The notes under the pieces were generated by a model, which saw only the letters and a list, made by a program, of their open reading frames with translations, was not told the DNA's origin and searched no databases. Positions 36,179 through 45,045 of a stretch of DNA of 64,000 nucleotides are shown here, one piece after another. Source of the stretch: JAZGER01 sp036480335 (lineage in GTDB: Bacteria; Pseudomonadota; Gammaproteobacteria; DSM-19610); the NCBI GenBank assembly GCA_036480335.1, contig JAZGGH010000139.1, positions 1-64,000 on the forward strand, given 5' to 3'. The first letter of the stretch is position 1. The number at the start of each line of letters is the position of its first letter. Position numbers and translations under genes: made by a program.

Positions 36179-36574
36179 GTGAATACTGATATGAAAATAC
36201 TGATTGTTGACGATTTTTCAACCATGCGTCGAATCATCAAGAATCTTCTTCGGGATCTTGGGTTCACTAATGTTGAAGAAGCAGATGATGGTAACACTGG
36301 TTTGCCAAAACTGCAGTCAGGTAATTTTGATTTTCTGGTAACTGACTGGAATATGCCGGGCATGACAGGTATCGATTTGCTCAAGGCTGTTCGCGCTGAT
36401 GAGAAACTCGCTTCTTTACCAGTATTAATGGTGACAGCTGAATCTAAACGCGAGCAAATTATCGAAGCTGCACAGGCTGGAGTGAATGGTTATGTTGTAA
36501 AGCCCTTTACTGCGGCGACACTCAAGGAAAAAATAGATAAGATTTTTGAAAGACTAGAAGCTACGGCAGAGTAG
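36179..36574 (+). CDS. cheY: Chemotaxis response regulator CheY
   Basis: A 131-residue single-domain receiver. The start is GTG 36179, decided by a perfect AGGAGG 8 bases upstream (36165-36170); an in-frame ATG follows at 36191. Key residues are Asp11-Asp12, phosphoacceptor Asp56 in VTDWNMPG, Thr86 and Lys108. Phospho-CheY binds FliM and switches rotation. It is the first gene of a cheYZA run. Confidence 0.97.
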   Translation: MNTDMKILIVDDFSTMRRIIKNLLRDLGFTNVEEADDGNTGLPKLQSGNFDFLVTDWNMPGMTGIDLLKAVRADEKLASLPVLMVTAESKREQIIEAAQAGVNGYVVKPFTAATLKEKIDKIFERLEATAE

Positions 36575-36577
36575 GCA

Positions 36578-37342
36578 ATGACTGCCATCAAGGAAAAGAA
36601 CAGCAATGAGCTCCTGCATTTTGCCGAACTGTTGGTTGATGAGGTGAACTCGGGTAACGAGCCTGAGGTCAATCGTATCATCATGCAGATGGGTGAGCTG
36701 CAGGAAAACCATCTCTTCCAGGAGATTGGAAAGATAACGCGAAAGTTGCATACCGCCCTGGGCGGTTGCGAAGTGGATTCCAGAATGCAATCGATTGCAC
36801 AAAGTGATATTCCGGATGCAAAGCTGCGATTAAACCATGTTATCTCAATGACAGAAGATTCGGCCAATAGAACGCTTTCTGCTATTGAGACGGCTATGCC
36901 TGTTTCCGATACGTTATCCAGGAATTCTTCTGATCTGTATAGCAAGTGGCAGAAATTCATTAGTCGGAATATGTCCTATGATGAATTTCGCTCAATGAGC
37001 CAGGAAATTAATGATTTTCTCGGCGAAACAACGCAGCAGGCAAAAATTCTTAATCAGAGTCTGACTGATATCCTTATGGCGCAGGATTTTCAGGATCTGA
37101 CCGGACAGATAATCAAACGTGTGATTAGGCTTGTTCAGGAAGTTGAAGACAATATGGTTGAGATGATTCGAACACCTGTTTATACGCAGAATCAGGCTGA
37201 AGCAACAGCACAACAGAAAGTCCATGAGGAACAAGTGATGTCTGCAGGGCAGGGGCCCGCTGTGCCAAATGTGAAGGATGCAGGTGCAGCAGTAAATGGT
37301 CAGGATGAAGTGGACGATTTGTTATCCAGCCTGGGGTTTTAG
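36578..37342 (+). CDS. cheZ: CheY-P phosphatase CheZ
   Basis: A 254-residue protein predicted to be a long helical hairpin, with the catalytic stretch DILMAQDFQDLTGQIIKRV carrying the conserved Asp and Gln. The C-terminal peptide DEVDDLLSSLGF docks CheY. It follows cheY by 3 bp and dephosphorylates CheY-P. Confidence 0.95.
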   Translation: MTAIKEKNSNELLHFAELLVDEVNSGNEPEVNRIIMQMGELQENHLFQEIGKITRKLHTALGGCEVDSRMQSIAQSDIPDAKLRLNHVISMTEDSANRTLSAIETAMPVSDTLSRNSSDLYSKWQKFISRNMSYDEFRSMSQEINDFLGETTQQAKILNQSLTDILMAQDFQDLTGQIIKRVIRLVQEVEDNMVEMIRTPVYTQNQAEATAQQKVHEEQVMSAGQGPAVPNVKDAGAAVNGQDEVDDLLSSLGF

Positions 37343-37363
37343 GCTGACATACAGGGAAAGAAT

Positions 37364-39493
37364 ATGACTGTCGATCTGAACGATGAAATTTTACAGGATT
37401 TCCTGGTAGAAGCGGGTGAAATCCTGGAACAGCTGAATGAAGACCTGGTGGAGCTTGAACAGAGTTCAGGCGATAAGGAAATACTGAATACAGTTTTTCG
37501 GGGTTTTCATACCATCAAGGGCGGCGCAGGTTTTCTAGCGTTAACAGGACTTGTTGATATTTGCCATCGTGCGGAAGATGTATTCAATGTTCTACGAAAC
37601 GGTGAAAGGGCAGTCGATGCAGAATTGATGGATGTTGTCCTCGCCGTCATTGATGTTGTTAACGATATGTTTGCAGAAGTACAAAACGGTGAACTGCCAA
37701 CCCCGGCTGATCCTGAGCTTCTACAGCGCCTGGAAGTATTAGCTGTACCAGCAGGTAATGATGAGCCCGCTAAAGATCAGTCTGATGAAGATTTTGAAAA
37801 TATGCTCGAAGCTTCTCCAGCAGAGCCTGAAACGGCTGCACAGCCTAGCCAGGATGATGCGCTTGAAGCGGAGTTTGATTCACTGCTTGATGATCTTTAT
37901 AGCCAGGGAAAAGGGCCTGGGCAAGCAGCAAATACATCGACCAATACTGCGGATAGTAGTGCCACAGATAAGCCAGTAGAAGATCCTCTCGAAGCCGAAT
38001 TTGGTGCCCTGCTTGATGATCTACATGGCACCGGCGGGCCTGGTAAGAAGGCTGTGGTAGAGAATGCTCAATCAAATAGCCCAAATAGTGGCGATATTAC
38101 TGAAGCCGAATTTGATGCATTGCTTGACCAGTTACATGGTGATGGCAAAGGTCCTGTTCCTGCCGTAGCATCTGAGGCGATAGAATCAGCCGGCAGTCCG
38201 GTTGAAAAACCTGTACAGCAGCAAGTAGTAGCAGAAAAGAAAAAGCCAGTTGAAAAATCTTCCAGTGAAAATGAGACGACTAAAGCTCCAAACAAGACAG
38301 CTAAAAAGGAAACAGCAGCACCTAAGGTTGAATCAACGGTGCGTGTTGATACAGGTCGCCTGGATGACATAATGAATATGGTTGGTGAACTGGTTCTGGT
38401 CAGGAACCGGTTAACGACACTGAAAGATACGCTGGATAATGAACCACTTGATCAGGCTGTCGCTAATCTCGATGTGGTTACAGCTGACCTTCAGTCCGCA
38501 GTAATGAAAACCCGAATGCAGCCTGTCAAAAAAGTATTTGGACGATTTCCACGTGTGGTGCGTGATCTTGCCAGGAGTCTAAAGAAGGAAATCAATCTTG
38601 AGATGAGGGGAGAAGATACAGACCTTGACAAAAACCTGGTTGAAGCCCTTGCTGATCCACTGGTTCATCTGGTCAGAAATTCTGTTGATCATGGTATCGA
38701 GTTGCCTGATGAACGGATCGCAGCCGGCAAATCACGTGATGGTACTGTTGTCCTTTCTGCATCACAGGAAGGCGATCATATTCTCATGACTATTGAGGAT
38801 GATGGTAAAGGCATGGACGCCAATATTCTACGCCAGAAAGCGGTAGAAAAAGGGCTGATGGATGAAGAATCTGCGGCAGGTCTGAGTGATAAGGAATGTT
38901 ATAACCTGATTTTCCACGCCGGCTTCTCAACCAAGGATGTGATCTCCGATGTCTCTGGCCGAGGTGTGGGAATGGATGTGGTGAAAACCAAGATTGCGCA
39001 ACTGAATGGATCTGTTGAAGTTGATTCTACCCTGGGAAAAGGCAGTTGTGTGATCATCCGTGTTCCCCTGACGCTTGCTATCATGCCGACGTTGATGGTT
39101 ACTCTGGGCAATCAGCCCTTTGCGCTGCCATTAGGTAGTGTTAGCGAGATATTTGAACTGGAGGAACAGAAAACCAATCTTCTTGATGGGCAGAAAGTTG
39201 TCATGGTGCGTGATCAGCCATTACCGATTTATTTTCTGCAGGACTGGCTTTCCAGTCACGGTGGTTCTGTGAATCAAACTACAGGTCATGTTGTTGTCGT
39301 ACATATTGGCAGCCAGACTATTGGCTTTGTCGTTGAGACATTGATTGGACAGGAAGAAGTCGTCATCAAGCCATTAGGTGCTTTTTTACAGGGTCTGCCC
39401 GGATTTGCAGGTGCGACTATCACGGGTGATGGACGAATTGCATTGATTCTGGATGTCCCCGGTCTGTTAAAAACCCATGCAGGAGGCTTCTGA
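37364..39493 (+). CDS. cheA: Chemotaxis histidine kinase CheA
   Basis: A 709-residue protein. The Hpt domain (1-105) has phospho-His49 in GFHTIKGGAGF. A long linker (about 130-300) bears three copies of an acidic motif (see repeat) in place of a typical CheY/CheB-binding P2 domain. Dimerisation, HATPase (VRNSVDHGIE, then DDGKGMD and GRGVGMDVVK) and CheW-like domains follow. In Vibrio the equivalent region is the LID that binds ParP at the pole. CheB, which CheA normally also phosphorylates, has no gene next to it here. Confidence 0.95.
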   Translation: MTVDLNDEILQDFLVEAGEILEQLNEDLVELEQSSGDKEILNTVFRGFHTIKGGAGFLALTGLVDICHRAEDVFNVLRNGERAVDAELMDVVLAVIDVVNDMFAEVQNGELPTPADPELLQRLEVLAVPAGNDEPAKDQSDEDFENMLEASPAEPETAAQPSQDDALEAEFDSLLDDLYSQGKGPGQAANTSTNTADSSATDKPVEDPLEAEFGALLDDLHGTGGPGKKAVVENAQSNSPNSGDITEAEFDALLDQLHGDGKGPVPAVASEAIESAGSPVEKPVQQQVVAEKKKPVEKSSSENETTKAPNKTAKKETAAPKVESTVRVDTGRLDDIMNMVGELVLVRNRLTTLKDTLDNEPLDQAVANLDVVTADLQSAVMKTRMQPVKKVFGRFPRVVRDLARSLKKEINLEMRGEDTDLDKNLVEALADPLVHLVRNSVDHGIELPDERIAAGKSRDGTVVLSASQEGDHILMTIEDDGKGMDANILRQKAVEKGLMDEESAAGLSDKECYNLIFHAGFSTKDVISDVSGRGVGMDVVKTKIAQLNGSVEVDSTLGKGSCVIIRVPLTLAIMPTLMVTLGNQPFALPLGSVSEIFELEEQKTNLLDGQKVVMVRDQPLPIYFLQDWLSSHGGSVNQTTGHVVVVHIGSQTIGFVVETLIGQEEVVIKPLGAFLQGLPGFAGATITGDGRIALILDVPGLLKTHAGGF
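37856..38155 (+). repeat. Three acidic repeats in the CheA linker
   Basis: The motif (L)EAEFD.LLDDLHG.GKGP occurs at residues 165-184, 207-226 and 246-264, that is nt 37856-37915, 37982-38041 and 38099-38155, spaced 117-126 bp apart. The repeats are separated by Thr/Ser/Asn-rich spacers. They likely serve as docking sites, by analogy with the LID region of polar CheA proteins. Confidence 0.8.
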
Positions 39494-39547
39494 ACGTTTT
39501 TCGGAAACGATGTCGTAGATCCGACCGGAACCGTTCAGATCTGACAC

Positions 39548-39553
39548 TATAAT
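39548..39553 (+). promoter_or_regulatory. Perfect -10 hexamer just before motC
   Basis: TATAAT lies 6 bases before the motC ATG at 39560, and motC has no Shine-Dalgarno. No good -35 is present at 17 bases (CCGGAA). If active, the mRNA would begin at or near the start codon (leaderless). It falls in the 66-bp junction where cheB would be expected. Confidence 0.3.
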
Positions 39554-39559
39554 TGATAT

Positions 39560-40300
39560 ATGGATATATTAAGTCTGTTTGGAATCATCATTGCCGTGAC
39601 CGCAATTCTGGGCGGAAACTGGCTGGAAGGCGGTCATATTTCATCGTTGTTCCAGGTTACGGCCCTGATCATTGTTTTTGGTGGTACGCTGGGCGCTGTT
39701 ATGGTTCAGACGCCGCTGAATACTTTTTTACGCGCCATCAAAATTGTAAGTTGGGTATTTAAACCCGAAAAACTTAAACACCGTGAAGCCATGGAAAAGG
39801 TGATTAACTGGAGCAATATTGCTCGCCGCGAAGGCCTGTTGGGGCTTGAAGTGATTGCAGGTAAAGAAACGGATGAATATACCCGCAAAGGGTTACAAAT
39901 GTTGGTAGATGGTACCGATCCGGATTCAATAAGAACTATCCTGGAGCTGGAAAATGACACGCGTGAACAGACTGATATTCAGGCTGCAAAAGTGTTTGAG
40001 GGCATGGGAGGGTACAGTCCGACTATCGGTATTATCGGCGCAGTACTCGGGTTGATTCATGTCATGAATAATCTCAGTGATCCATCAAAGCTTGGCGGCG
40101 GTATTGCAACCGCATTTGTCGCCACGATTTATGGTATCGGTCTGGCCAATATTTTTTTCCTGCCGATAGCGAATAAATTAAAAAGTATCATAAATTCACA
40201 ATATCGGATGCGTGACATGATCATGGAAGGTGTTGTATCCATTGCGGAAGGTGAAAATCCTCGCAACATAGAAACCCGGTTAAACGGTTTTTTCACCTGA
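39560..40300 (+). CDS. motC: Flagellar stator protein MotC (MotA family)
   Basis: A 246-residue membrane protein with four transmembrane helices, the last pair starting near GYSPTIGIIGAVLGLIHVM. The cytoplasmic loop has the charged residues that face FliG (about 80-150). Fits MotC of the Pseudomonas MotCD stator rather than MotA (length 246, gene next to che). With MotD it conducts ions and drives rotation. Confidence 0.93.
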   Translation: MDILSLFGIIIAVTAILGGNWLEGGHISSLFQVTALIIVFGGTLGAVMVQTPLNTFLRAIKIVSWVFKPEKLKHREAMEKVINWSNIARREGLLGLEVIAGKETDEYTRKGLQMLVDGTDPDSIRTILELENDTREQTDIQAAKVFEGMGGYSPTIGIIGAVLGLIHVMNNLSDPSKLGGGIATAFVATIYGIGLANIFFLPIANKLKSIINSQYRMRDMIMEGVVSIAEGENPRNIETRLNGFFT

Positions 40301-40320
40301 GAGAAGGTAGAGGCAACAAT

Positions 40321-41124
40321 ATGGCCAGACGAAGAAAACCGGAAGTGGAAGAAAACCACGAACGCTGGTTGATTTCCTATGCGGATTTCATCACGTTATT
40401 ATTTGCCTTTTTTGTGGTGATGTATTCGGTTTCGTCGGTCAACGAGGGCAAGTATCGGGTGTTGTCAGATTCTATTGAGTCTGCATTTCGTCACCCGATG
40501 TCTATATTGCATGCTCGGGGAGCGATTCAACCGAGTCTAATATCGTATTCGAATCCAGAGTGGTCTATCGTTCCCACCATCGTGCCGCCGCTTTTTATCC
40601 ATCCGGATTTGAGAAAAAAAAGGTTACAGGATGAGCAGCAATCGACTCAACTCGAAAGTAGTATTGAAGAGGCTATGGCTGATTTAATAGACCGGGATCT
40701 GATCAATGTTAGCCGAAATGGTGATCGCGTTGAAATCGAAATAAAGTCCAGCGTGCTTTTTTCTTCAGGCAGTACAACTATGGCTGAAGAATCGATCAGT
40801 ATTCTGACGAAAATTGCAGAGAAGCTGAAACCGATGAGACATACCATTGACGTTGAGGGATTCACTGACAATATCCCCATCAAAAGTCCGATCTATCCAT
40901 CCAACTGGGAGTTATCAGCGGCCAGATCAGCCAGTGTTGTGCATTTGTTTGCAAAGCTGGGTATTCAGCCTGAACGGCTAGCGGCGATCGGCTATGGCGA
41001 ATTTCGTCCTCTGACGAGCAATGCTTCCGAAGCAGGACGATTGAGTAACCGGCGGGTTGTTCTTGTGGTTACGCCACAGAAAAATAGTCAGGAAAGTGAT
41101 GTTAACAGGGAGGTCGCAGAATGA
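40321..41124 (+). CDS. motD: Flagellar stator protein MotD (MotB family)
   Basis: A 267-residue protein with one transmembrane helix near the N-terminus carrying the ion-binding Asp22 in ISYADFITLLFAFF. A C-terminal OmpA-like peptidoglycan-binding domain has DVEGFTDNIPIKSP and the NRRVVLVV end. It anchors MotC to the wall. It overlaps the ParA-like gene by ATGA. Confidence 0.95.
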   Translation: MARRRKPEVEENHERWLISYADFITLLFAFFVVMYSVSSVNEGKYRVLSDSIESAFRHPMSILHARGAIQPSLISYSNPEWSIVPTIVPPLFIHPDLRKKRLQDEQQSTQLESSIEEAMADLIDRDLINVSRNGDRVEIEIKSSVLFSSGSTTMAEESISILTKIAEKLKPMRHTIDVEGFTDNIPIKSPIYPSNWELSAARSASVVHLFAKLGIQPERLAAIGYGEFRPLTSNASEAGRLSNRRVVLVVTPQKNSQESDVNREVAE

Positions 41125-41933
41125 AAATATGGGCAGTTGCAAATCAAAAAGGCGGTGTGGGTAAGACCACCACAGCCATTTCACTGGCAGGCTGTCTGGC
41201 TCAGTCGGGTCAGAAAGTTCTACTGGTTGATTTTGACCCGCAGGGGTCAATGACATCGTATTTTCGGCTGAATCCGGACGGGGTGGTGAAGAGTGTCTAT
41301 AATCTGTTTGAAACGCGTGTTAAGCGTCCCAAGATTGTCGAATTCAATGAAATGGCACGCTCGACCTGTCTGGAAAAGCTGTTTTTATTGCCCGCTTCCA
41401 CAGCCATGGCAACGCTGGACCGACAGTTGGGCAGCAGCGATGGCATGGGGCTGGTGCTATCCCGCCAGTTAAGTGCGCTGGATGATGTCTATGATCATGT
41501 CATTATTGATTGTCCACCTATGCTGGGTATCCTGATGGTGAATGCGTTAGCCGCCTGTCAGCACCTGATTATCCCTGTACAGACTGATTTCCTTGCCCTG
41601 AAAGGCTTGCAGCGGATGATGCATACCATTGAAATGATCGGTAAGGCTCGCGGCGGTATTCCGCCTTACACGATCGTGCCGACTTTCTTTGATCGCCGCA
41701 CCAGAGCATCAGCTGAATCTCTGCGTTCTCTAAAAGATAATTACGCGGATGCTCTCTGGCCACGTGTGATTCCGGTTGATACACGATTCCGTGAGGCTAG
41801 TCGGGAGGCAATGCCCATTTCTGTAATGAGTCCGGAATCACGGGGTGCTGAAGCCTATGCTTCTTTAACGCGGTGGTTACTGAAACAGCAAGCTACTCTT
41901 CAGACTGATATTCAGGGAGTAAAAATATCATGA
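41121..41933 (+). CDS. parC: ParA-like ATPase for polar chemotaxis arrays (ParC)
   Basis: A 270-residue Walker-type ATPase with NQKGGVGKTT at residues 8-17, DFDPQGSMTSYF and IDCPPMLG. In Vibrio and Pseudomonas the ParA-like protein encoded in this position (ParC) carries chemotaxis arrays to the cell pole together with ParP. Do not confuse it with topoisomerase IV subunit ParC. It overlaps both neighbours by ATGA. Confidence 0.9.
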   Translation: MKIWAVANQKGGVGKTTTAISLAGCLAQSGQKVLLVDFDPQGSMTSYFRLNPDGVVKSVYNLFETRVKRPKIVEFNEMARSTCLEKLFLLPASTAMATLDRQLGSSDGMGLVLSRQLSALDDVYDHVIIDCPPMLGILMVNALAACQHLIIPVQTDFLALKGLQRMMHTIEMIGKARGGIPPYTIVPTFFDRRTRASAESLRSLKDNYADALWPRVIPVDTRFREASREAMPISVMSPESRGAEAYASLTRWLLKQQATLQTDIQGVKIS

Positions 41934-42454
41934 CTGTGAATTCCCGGGAAGACATCAATATTGTCTCTGCCGAACTGGCACTGAGTTCTTATATTCATTC
42001 GTTATACGGACTGGAAACTATCGCTGAACCGCTAGCGGATTCTGTGCAAGCGCATATCTCAGAAATCTATCCTGAAAAATTTGAAGTGATGTTGTTTTCA
42101 GTGTCGGGCGTCAATCTTGCGATTGAACCTGGAAAAATAAAGCGTATCAGTATGTCTGCCGATGTTGGCGCTGCAGACATATTCAAGGCATCGCCCAGAT
42201 CTTACGACCTGGCATCGTTGATTCGGCCGGGCGGTTCACCGCTGCAGGCGCAAGAAGATAATATTCTATTCCAGGTTTCCATTGAAGCATTGCAGCATCC
42301 GATACTCTGCGAATCCATCGGTGAAATCGTTCGGGTGAATAAAAGCGATGTGAACTGGCGCAGTAGTGCAGGTAAACGGCTTTGGTTGGCGGGTACCATA
42401 CCGAAGTATCAATGCGCTTTGCTCGATCGTGAAGGATTACAGAATAGTCTTTAG
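41930..42454 (+). CDS. CheW-domain protein, probable ParP
   Basis: A 174-residue protein whose C-terminal ~125 residues are CheW-like (VMLFSVSGVNLAIEPGKIKRI ... ). It lies in the slot between the ParA-like gene and cheW where ParP is encoded. ParP binds the CheA LID and ParC, so the repeats in CheA are a likely target. It is shorter than Vibrio ParP, lacking the Pro-rich N-terminal part. Confidence 0.75.
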   Translation: MTVNSREDINIVSAELALSSYIHSLYGLETIAEPLADSVQAHISEIYPEKFEVMLFSVSGVNLAIEPGKIKRISMSADVGAADIFKASPRSYDLASLIRPGGSPLQAQEDNILFQVSIEALQHPILCESIGEIVRVNKSDVNWRSSAGKRLWLAGTIPKYQCALLDREGLQNSL

Positions 42455-42519
42455 TGGCAAGATATTTGCATATATCTTTGATATATCCACCATTTAACCA
42501 AAAAATTGACGCCTATTTA

Positions 42520-43035
42520 ATGAATGCATTAAAACAGAAAACTGAAAATCAGCTGGCAATAAACGACGAAGATGATAAGCAAACTGAGCCTGTGGTTCAG
42601 TTTGTATCTTTTCACCTTGGCGAGGAACTGTACGGTGTGAATGTTATCCAGGTGCAGGAAATCCTGCGTATGACAGAGATTACGCCGGTTCCGGGCGCTG
42701 CGCATTATGTCAAAGGCATCATCAACCTACGCGGTAATATCGTCACAGTGATTGATTTACGCCAACAACTGCAGATGTCCGAAAAAGAGTTCACCGATTT
42801 AACCCGTGTGATCATTCTCGAAGGCGAGAAATACACGGTTGGGTATATTGTCGATAGTGTTGCCGGTGTTATTGATCTGGCGCCATCACAAATAGAGAAA
42901 TCTCCCAATGCATCAAGAACGGATGGCAAGCAGCATATCACGGGTGTTACCACGCAGAACGGTGAGTTGCTGATTCTTCTGAATGTTGAATACATGCTGA
43001 ATGACAGTGACTACAGTAGTGCTGTGGGTTTCTAG
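42520..43035 (+). CDS. cheW: Chemotaxis coupling protein CheW
   Basis: A CheW domain protein: FVSFHLGEELYGVNVIQVQE, then VKGIINLRGNIVTVIDLR and GVTTQNGELLILLNVE. ATG 42520 gives 171 residues with a short N-tail of family-like length. A GTG at 42454, right after the parP-like gene, would give 193 residues; neither start has a clear Shine-Dalgarno. CheW links receptors to CheA. Confidence 0.93.
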   Translation: MNALKQKTENQLAINDEDDKQTEPVVQFVSFHLGEELYGVNVIQVQEILRMTEITPVPGAAHYVKGIINLRGNIVTVIDLRQQLQMSEKEFTDLTRVIILEGEKYTVGYIVDSVAGVIDLAPSQIEKSPNASRTDGKQHITGVTTQNGELLILLNVEYMLNDSDYSSAVGF

Positions 43036-43059
43036 CCCTGGTATTATGAGGATGATCCT

Positions 43060-43245
43060 ATGGCCAATATCACGCAAAACCTGCCACCTCCTTTACCCAT
43101 CTCTCCTGTTCATTCTGTGAAGGGTATGGGCAAAGATGAGCAAATTCCTGTTAAGCAGGGTCAGCCACAGTCAAAAAATCGAAAACACAAAAAACAACGA
43201 AAACCCTCTACAAAAAAATCAATTCATGTTGATGAATACGCCTGA
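43060..43245 (+). CDS. Small basic protein of the chemotaxis cluster, unknown
   Basis: A 61-residue protein with GAGGAT 7 bases ahead of its ATG. The N-terminus is Pro-rich (NLPPPLPISP) and the middle is strongly basic (KNRKHKKQRKPSTKK). No domain is recognised. It fits tightly between cheW (24 bp) and the DUF2802 gene (14 bp), which supports a real gene. A role in polar array or flagellum function is only guilt by association. Confidence 0.55.
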   Translation: MANITQNLPPPLPISPVHSVKGMGKDEQIPVKQGQPQSKNRKHKKQRKPSTKKSIHVDEYA

Positions 43246-43259
43246 AAGGATAAATTGAA

Positions 43260-43661
43260 ATGCTATCGTTATTGAGTTTATTCCTGTGGGTTGCAGGATT
43301 AATAATTACGACCTTTATTTTGATAGCTGCGAACAAGCTGTATCGTGACAACCAGTCTCTTATCGATAAAGTCATCGAGCAATCCCAACGTTTGACACGA
43401 CTGGAAAATGATCTGGCCGCTCTGTGTAAGGCATCGAATGGCGAAGGAAGTCATATCGTTAAGCTTGAACAACGAGTTCGGGGTTTGATCGAGCGTCAGG
43501 AAATATTGGAGCTACGGGCGCAGAAAAATCAGCCATACAGCAGGGCAAGTCAACTTGCACATGAAGGTGCAAGCATTGATGACCTGGTCAATGGTTGTGG
43601 TCTGTCGCGTGCAGAAGCTGAACTGGTGATTATGTTACATGGCCCCTATGGGCAGGGGTGA
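43260..43661 (+). CDS. DUF2802 family protein
   Basis: A 133-residue protein with an N-terminal transmembrane helix (about 2-22), a coiled coil (about 25-85) and the C-terminal DUF2802 stretch (GASIDDLVNGCGLSRAEAELV), which is helix-turn-helix-like. A homologue follows cheW in Pseudomonas and other polar-flagellum loci. AAGGA lies 9 bases before the ATG. The function is unknown. Confidence 0.85.
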   Translation: MLSLLSLFLWVAGLIITTFILIAANKLYRDNQSLIDKVIEQSQRLTRLENDLAALCKASNGEGSHIVKLEQRVRGLIERQEILELRAQKNQPYSRASQLAHEGASIDDLVNGCGLSRAEAELVIMLHGPYGQG

Positions 43662-44575
43662 AAGGCCCGCCAACTTATCTGATGTCTAATCTATGGTACA
43701 CCCGTCGCCTCAATGTTATTCGCGGGCCATATCCCGAAGGGCAAGTTAGTCGATATATTCTTCTTGGGCGACTCCGTGAGACGGATGAACTGAGCCGAGA
43801 TCAGCATACCTGGCAGCCGCTGTCTGAATATCCGCAACTGATTCCCGATGTTATGAAGCTGGATTCAACACCGGCCAACATTGAAAGTTTGCTGTTAGCG
43901 CGAATGCATGAAGACGAGCGACAACCGGGTGACCGGAGAGATCGTCAACCACAGCCATCTGCGGATATCCTGGAGCGACGCCTGGGTATCGAGCGGCGTC
44001 AGCAGGAGTCTGATATTGCCTTTCGGCATCGCCACAACAAGCAACAGCTGAACCAGCCAGGCAGGTTAAAAGTCGGTGGACCAAATCTGTTACCGATCAT
44101 GCCCGCCCTCTTTTTTTTATCGCTTCTATTGATCTTTGCCTTTTTTCCTCGTCAGCCAGCCAGGCAGTCAACATCTGATTGCAACGCTATAGCGGATATG
44201 GGGGTTAACTGGGATAACTGCAATTTTTCTTATCTGGATATTTCGGGTGCAAATTTGCAAAATGCGTCAATAAAAAATGCCAGGATGGATGGCAGTAAAT
44301 TAGCCGGTGTCAGGTTGGTGAACAGTCGACTGGATTATAGCAATATGAATGCAACTAACCTGGCAACAGCAAATCTGAGTCAGGCAACAATGATTGGTGC
44401 CAGTTTGAGTGGCTCAGACCTGTCTTATGCCGATCTGAAAGGCGCGAATCTGTCCTATGCTAATCTTGCGGGTGCGCAGATACAGGGGACGGATTTCACC
44501 GGCGCAATTCTGGATCAGGCAATCTGGGTTGATCGCAGGGTTTGTGCTAGCGGCTCTGTTGGTGAATGTCGCTAG
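43658..44575 (+). CDS. GYF-like/pentapeptide-repeat membrane protein
   Basis: The N-terminal ~60 residues resemble a GYF_2-type module (LWYTRRLNVIRGPYPEGQVSRY ...). A basic/Gln-rich linker, a transmembrane helix (about 145-168, LLPIMPALFFLSLLLIFAF) and pentapeptide repeats follow (ISGANLQNASIKNARMDGSK and on to ADLKGANLSYANLAG). The repeats would lie in the periplasm. GTG 43658 overlaps the DUF2802 stop; ATG 43682 (297 residues) is an alternative, and neither has a clear Shine-Dalgarno. Last gene of the che block. The function is unknown. Confidence 0.7.
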   Translation: MKGPPTYLMSNLWYTRRLNVIRGPYPEGQVSRYILLGRLRETDELSRDQHTWQPLSEYPQLIPDVMKLDSTPANIESLLLARMHEDERQPGDRRDRQPQPSADILERRLGIERRQQESDIAFRHRHNKQQLNQPGRLKVGGPNLLPIMPALFFLSLLLIFAFFPRQPARQSTSDCNAIADMGVNWDNCNFSYLDISGANLQNASIKNARMDGSKLAGVRLVNSRLDYSNMNATNLATANLSQATMIGASLSGSDLSYADLKGANLSYANLAGAQIQGTDFTGAILDQAIWVDRRVCASGSVGECR

Positions 44576-44792
44576 CCGTTATGGATAAACAGTGGCAGTC
44601 GCCATGTCGGTAGTGCATCAGGATTACGATGCTTCGGGGTGGTTTGTTGATTTGATTGGGAAGTATTGAGGGTTGGAGTATCTGATACGGAGAAACTTTC
44701 CTGGCAGTAAAGTTTTTTTGGAAACATGCGATATAACGATTAATAAAGATAGACAGAACATAAAACTGTAATCAGGGTTATTAGTGTATTGC
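44576..44792. other. Intergenic region after the chemotaxis block
   Basis: No convincing gene, terminator or promoter. A weak hairpin (GCATC/GATGC near 44618-44635) is present. It separates the che block from a small signal-peptide frame. Confidence 0.4.
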
Positions 44793-44993
44793 ATGGAAAA
44801 ATTATTAGTCAAAATCCTCATTGTATCTTTAGCATTGGCAATTCCACATCTTGTGGCGGCTCAACAAAAGCTCGACATTGTGCAAATCATGGGTCAATTT
44901 GTCCAAGCAAATGCACTGGATTCGGTTGCGGTGATCTACCAGGAAATAAACGCTACCGCCTGTCTGAGCAAGTTGAAGCAGTACCCTTGGTGA
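44793..44993 (+). CDS. Possible small secreted protein
   Basis: 66 residues from ATG 44793. A clear signal peptide (MEKLLVKILIVSLALAIPHL then VAAQ) precedes a short mature part with one Cys and no known motif. The ribosome-binding site is poor and the end (SKLKQYPW) looks abrupt, so it could be the remnant of a longer gene. It converges on glgB. Confidence 0.4.
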   Translation: MEKLLVKILIVSLALAIPHLVAAQQKLDIVQIMGQFVQANALDSVAVIYQEINATACLSKLKQYPW

Positions 44994-45045
44994 GTTGACC
45001 AGTGAAGGGGTATTTGCTTATTAGCTTAGCACTTCGGCTCAGTCA

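Noticed and set aside
44789..44998. Alternative 69-codon frame overlapping the small secreted-protein frame
   Set aside because: It lacks a signal peptide; the frame from 44793 has a convincing one.
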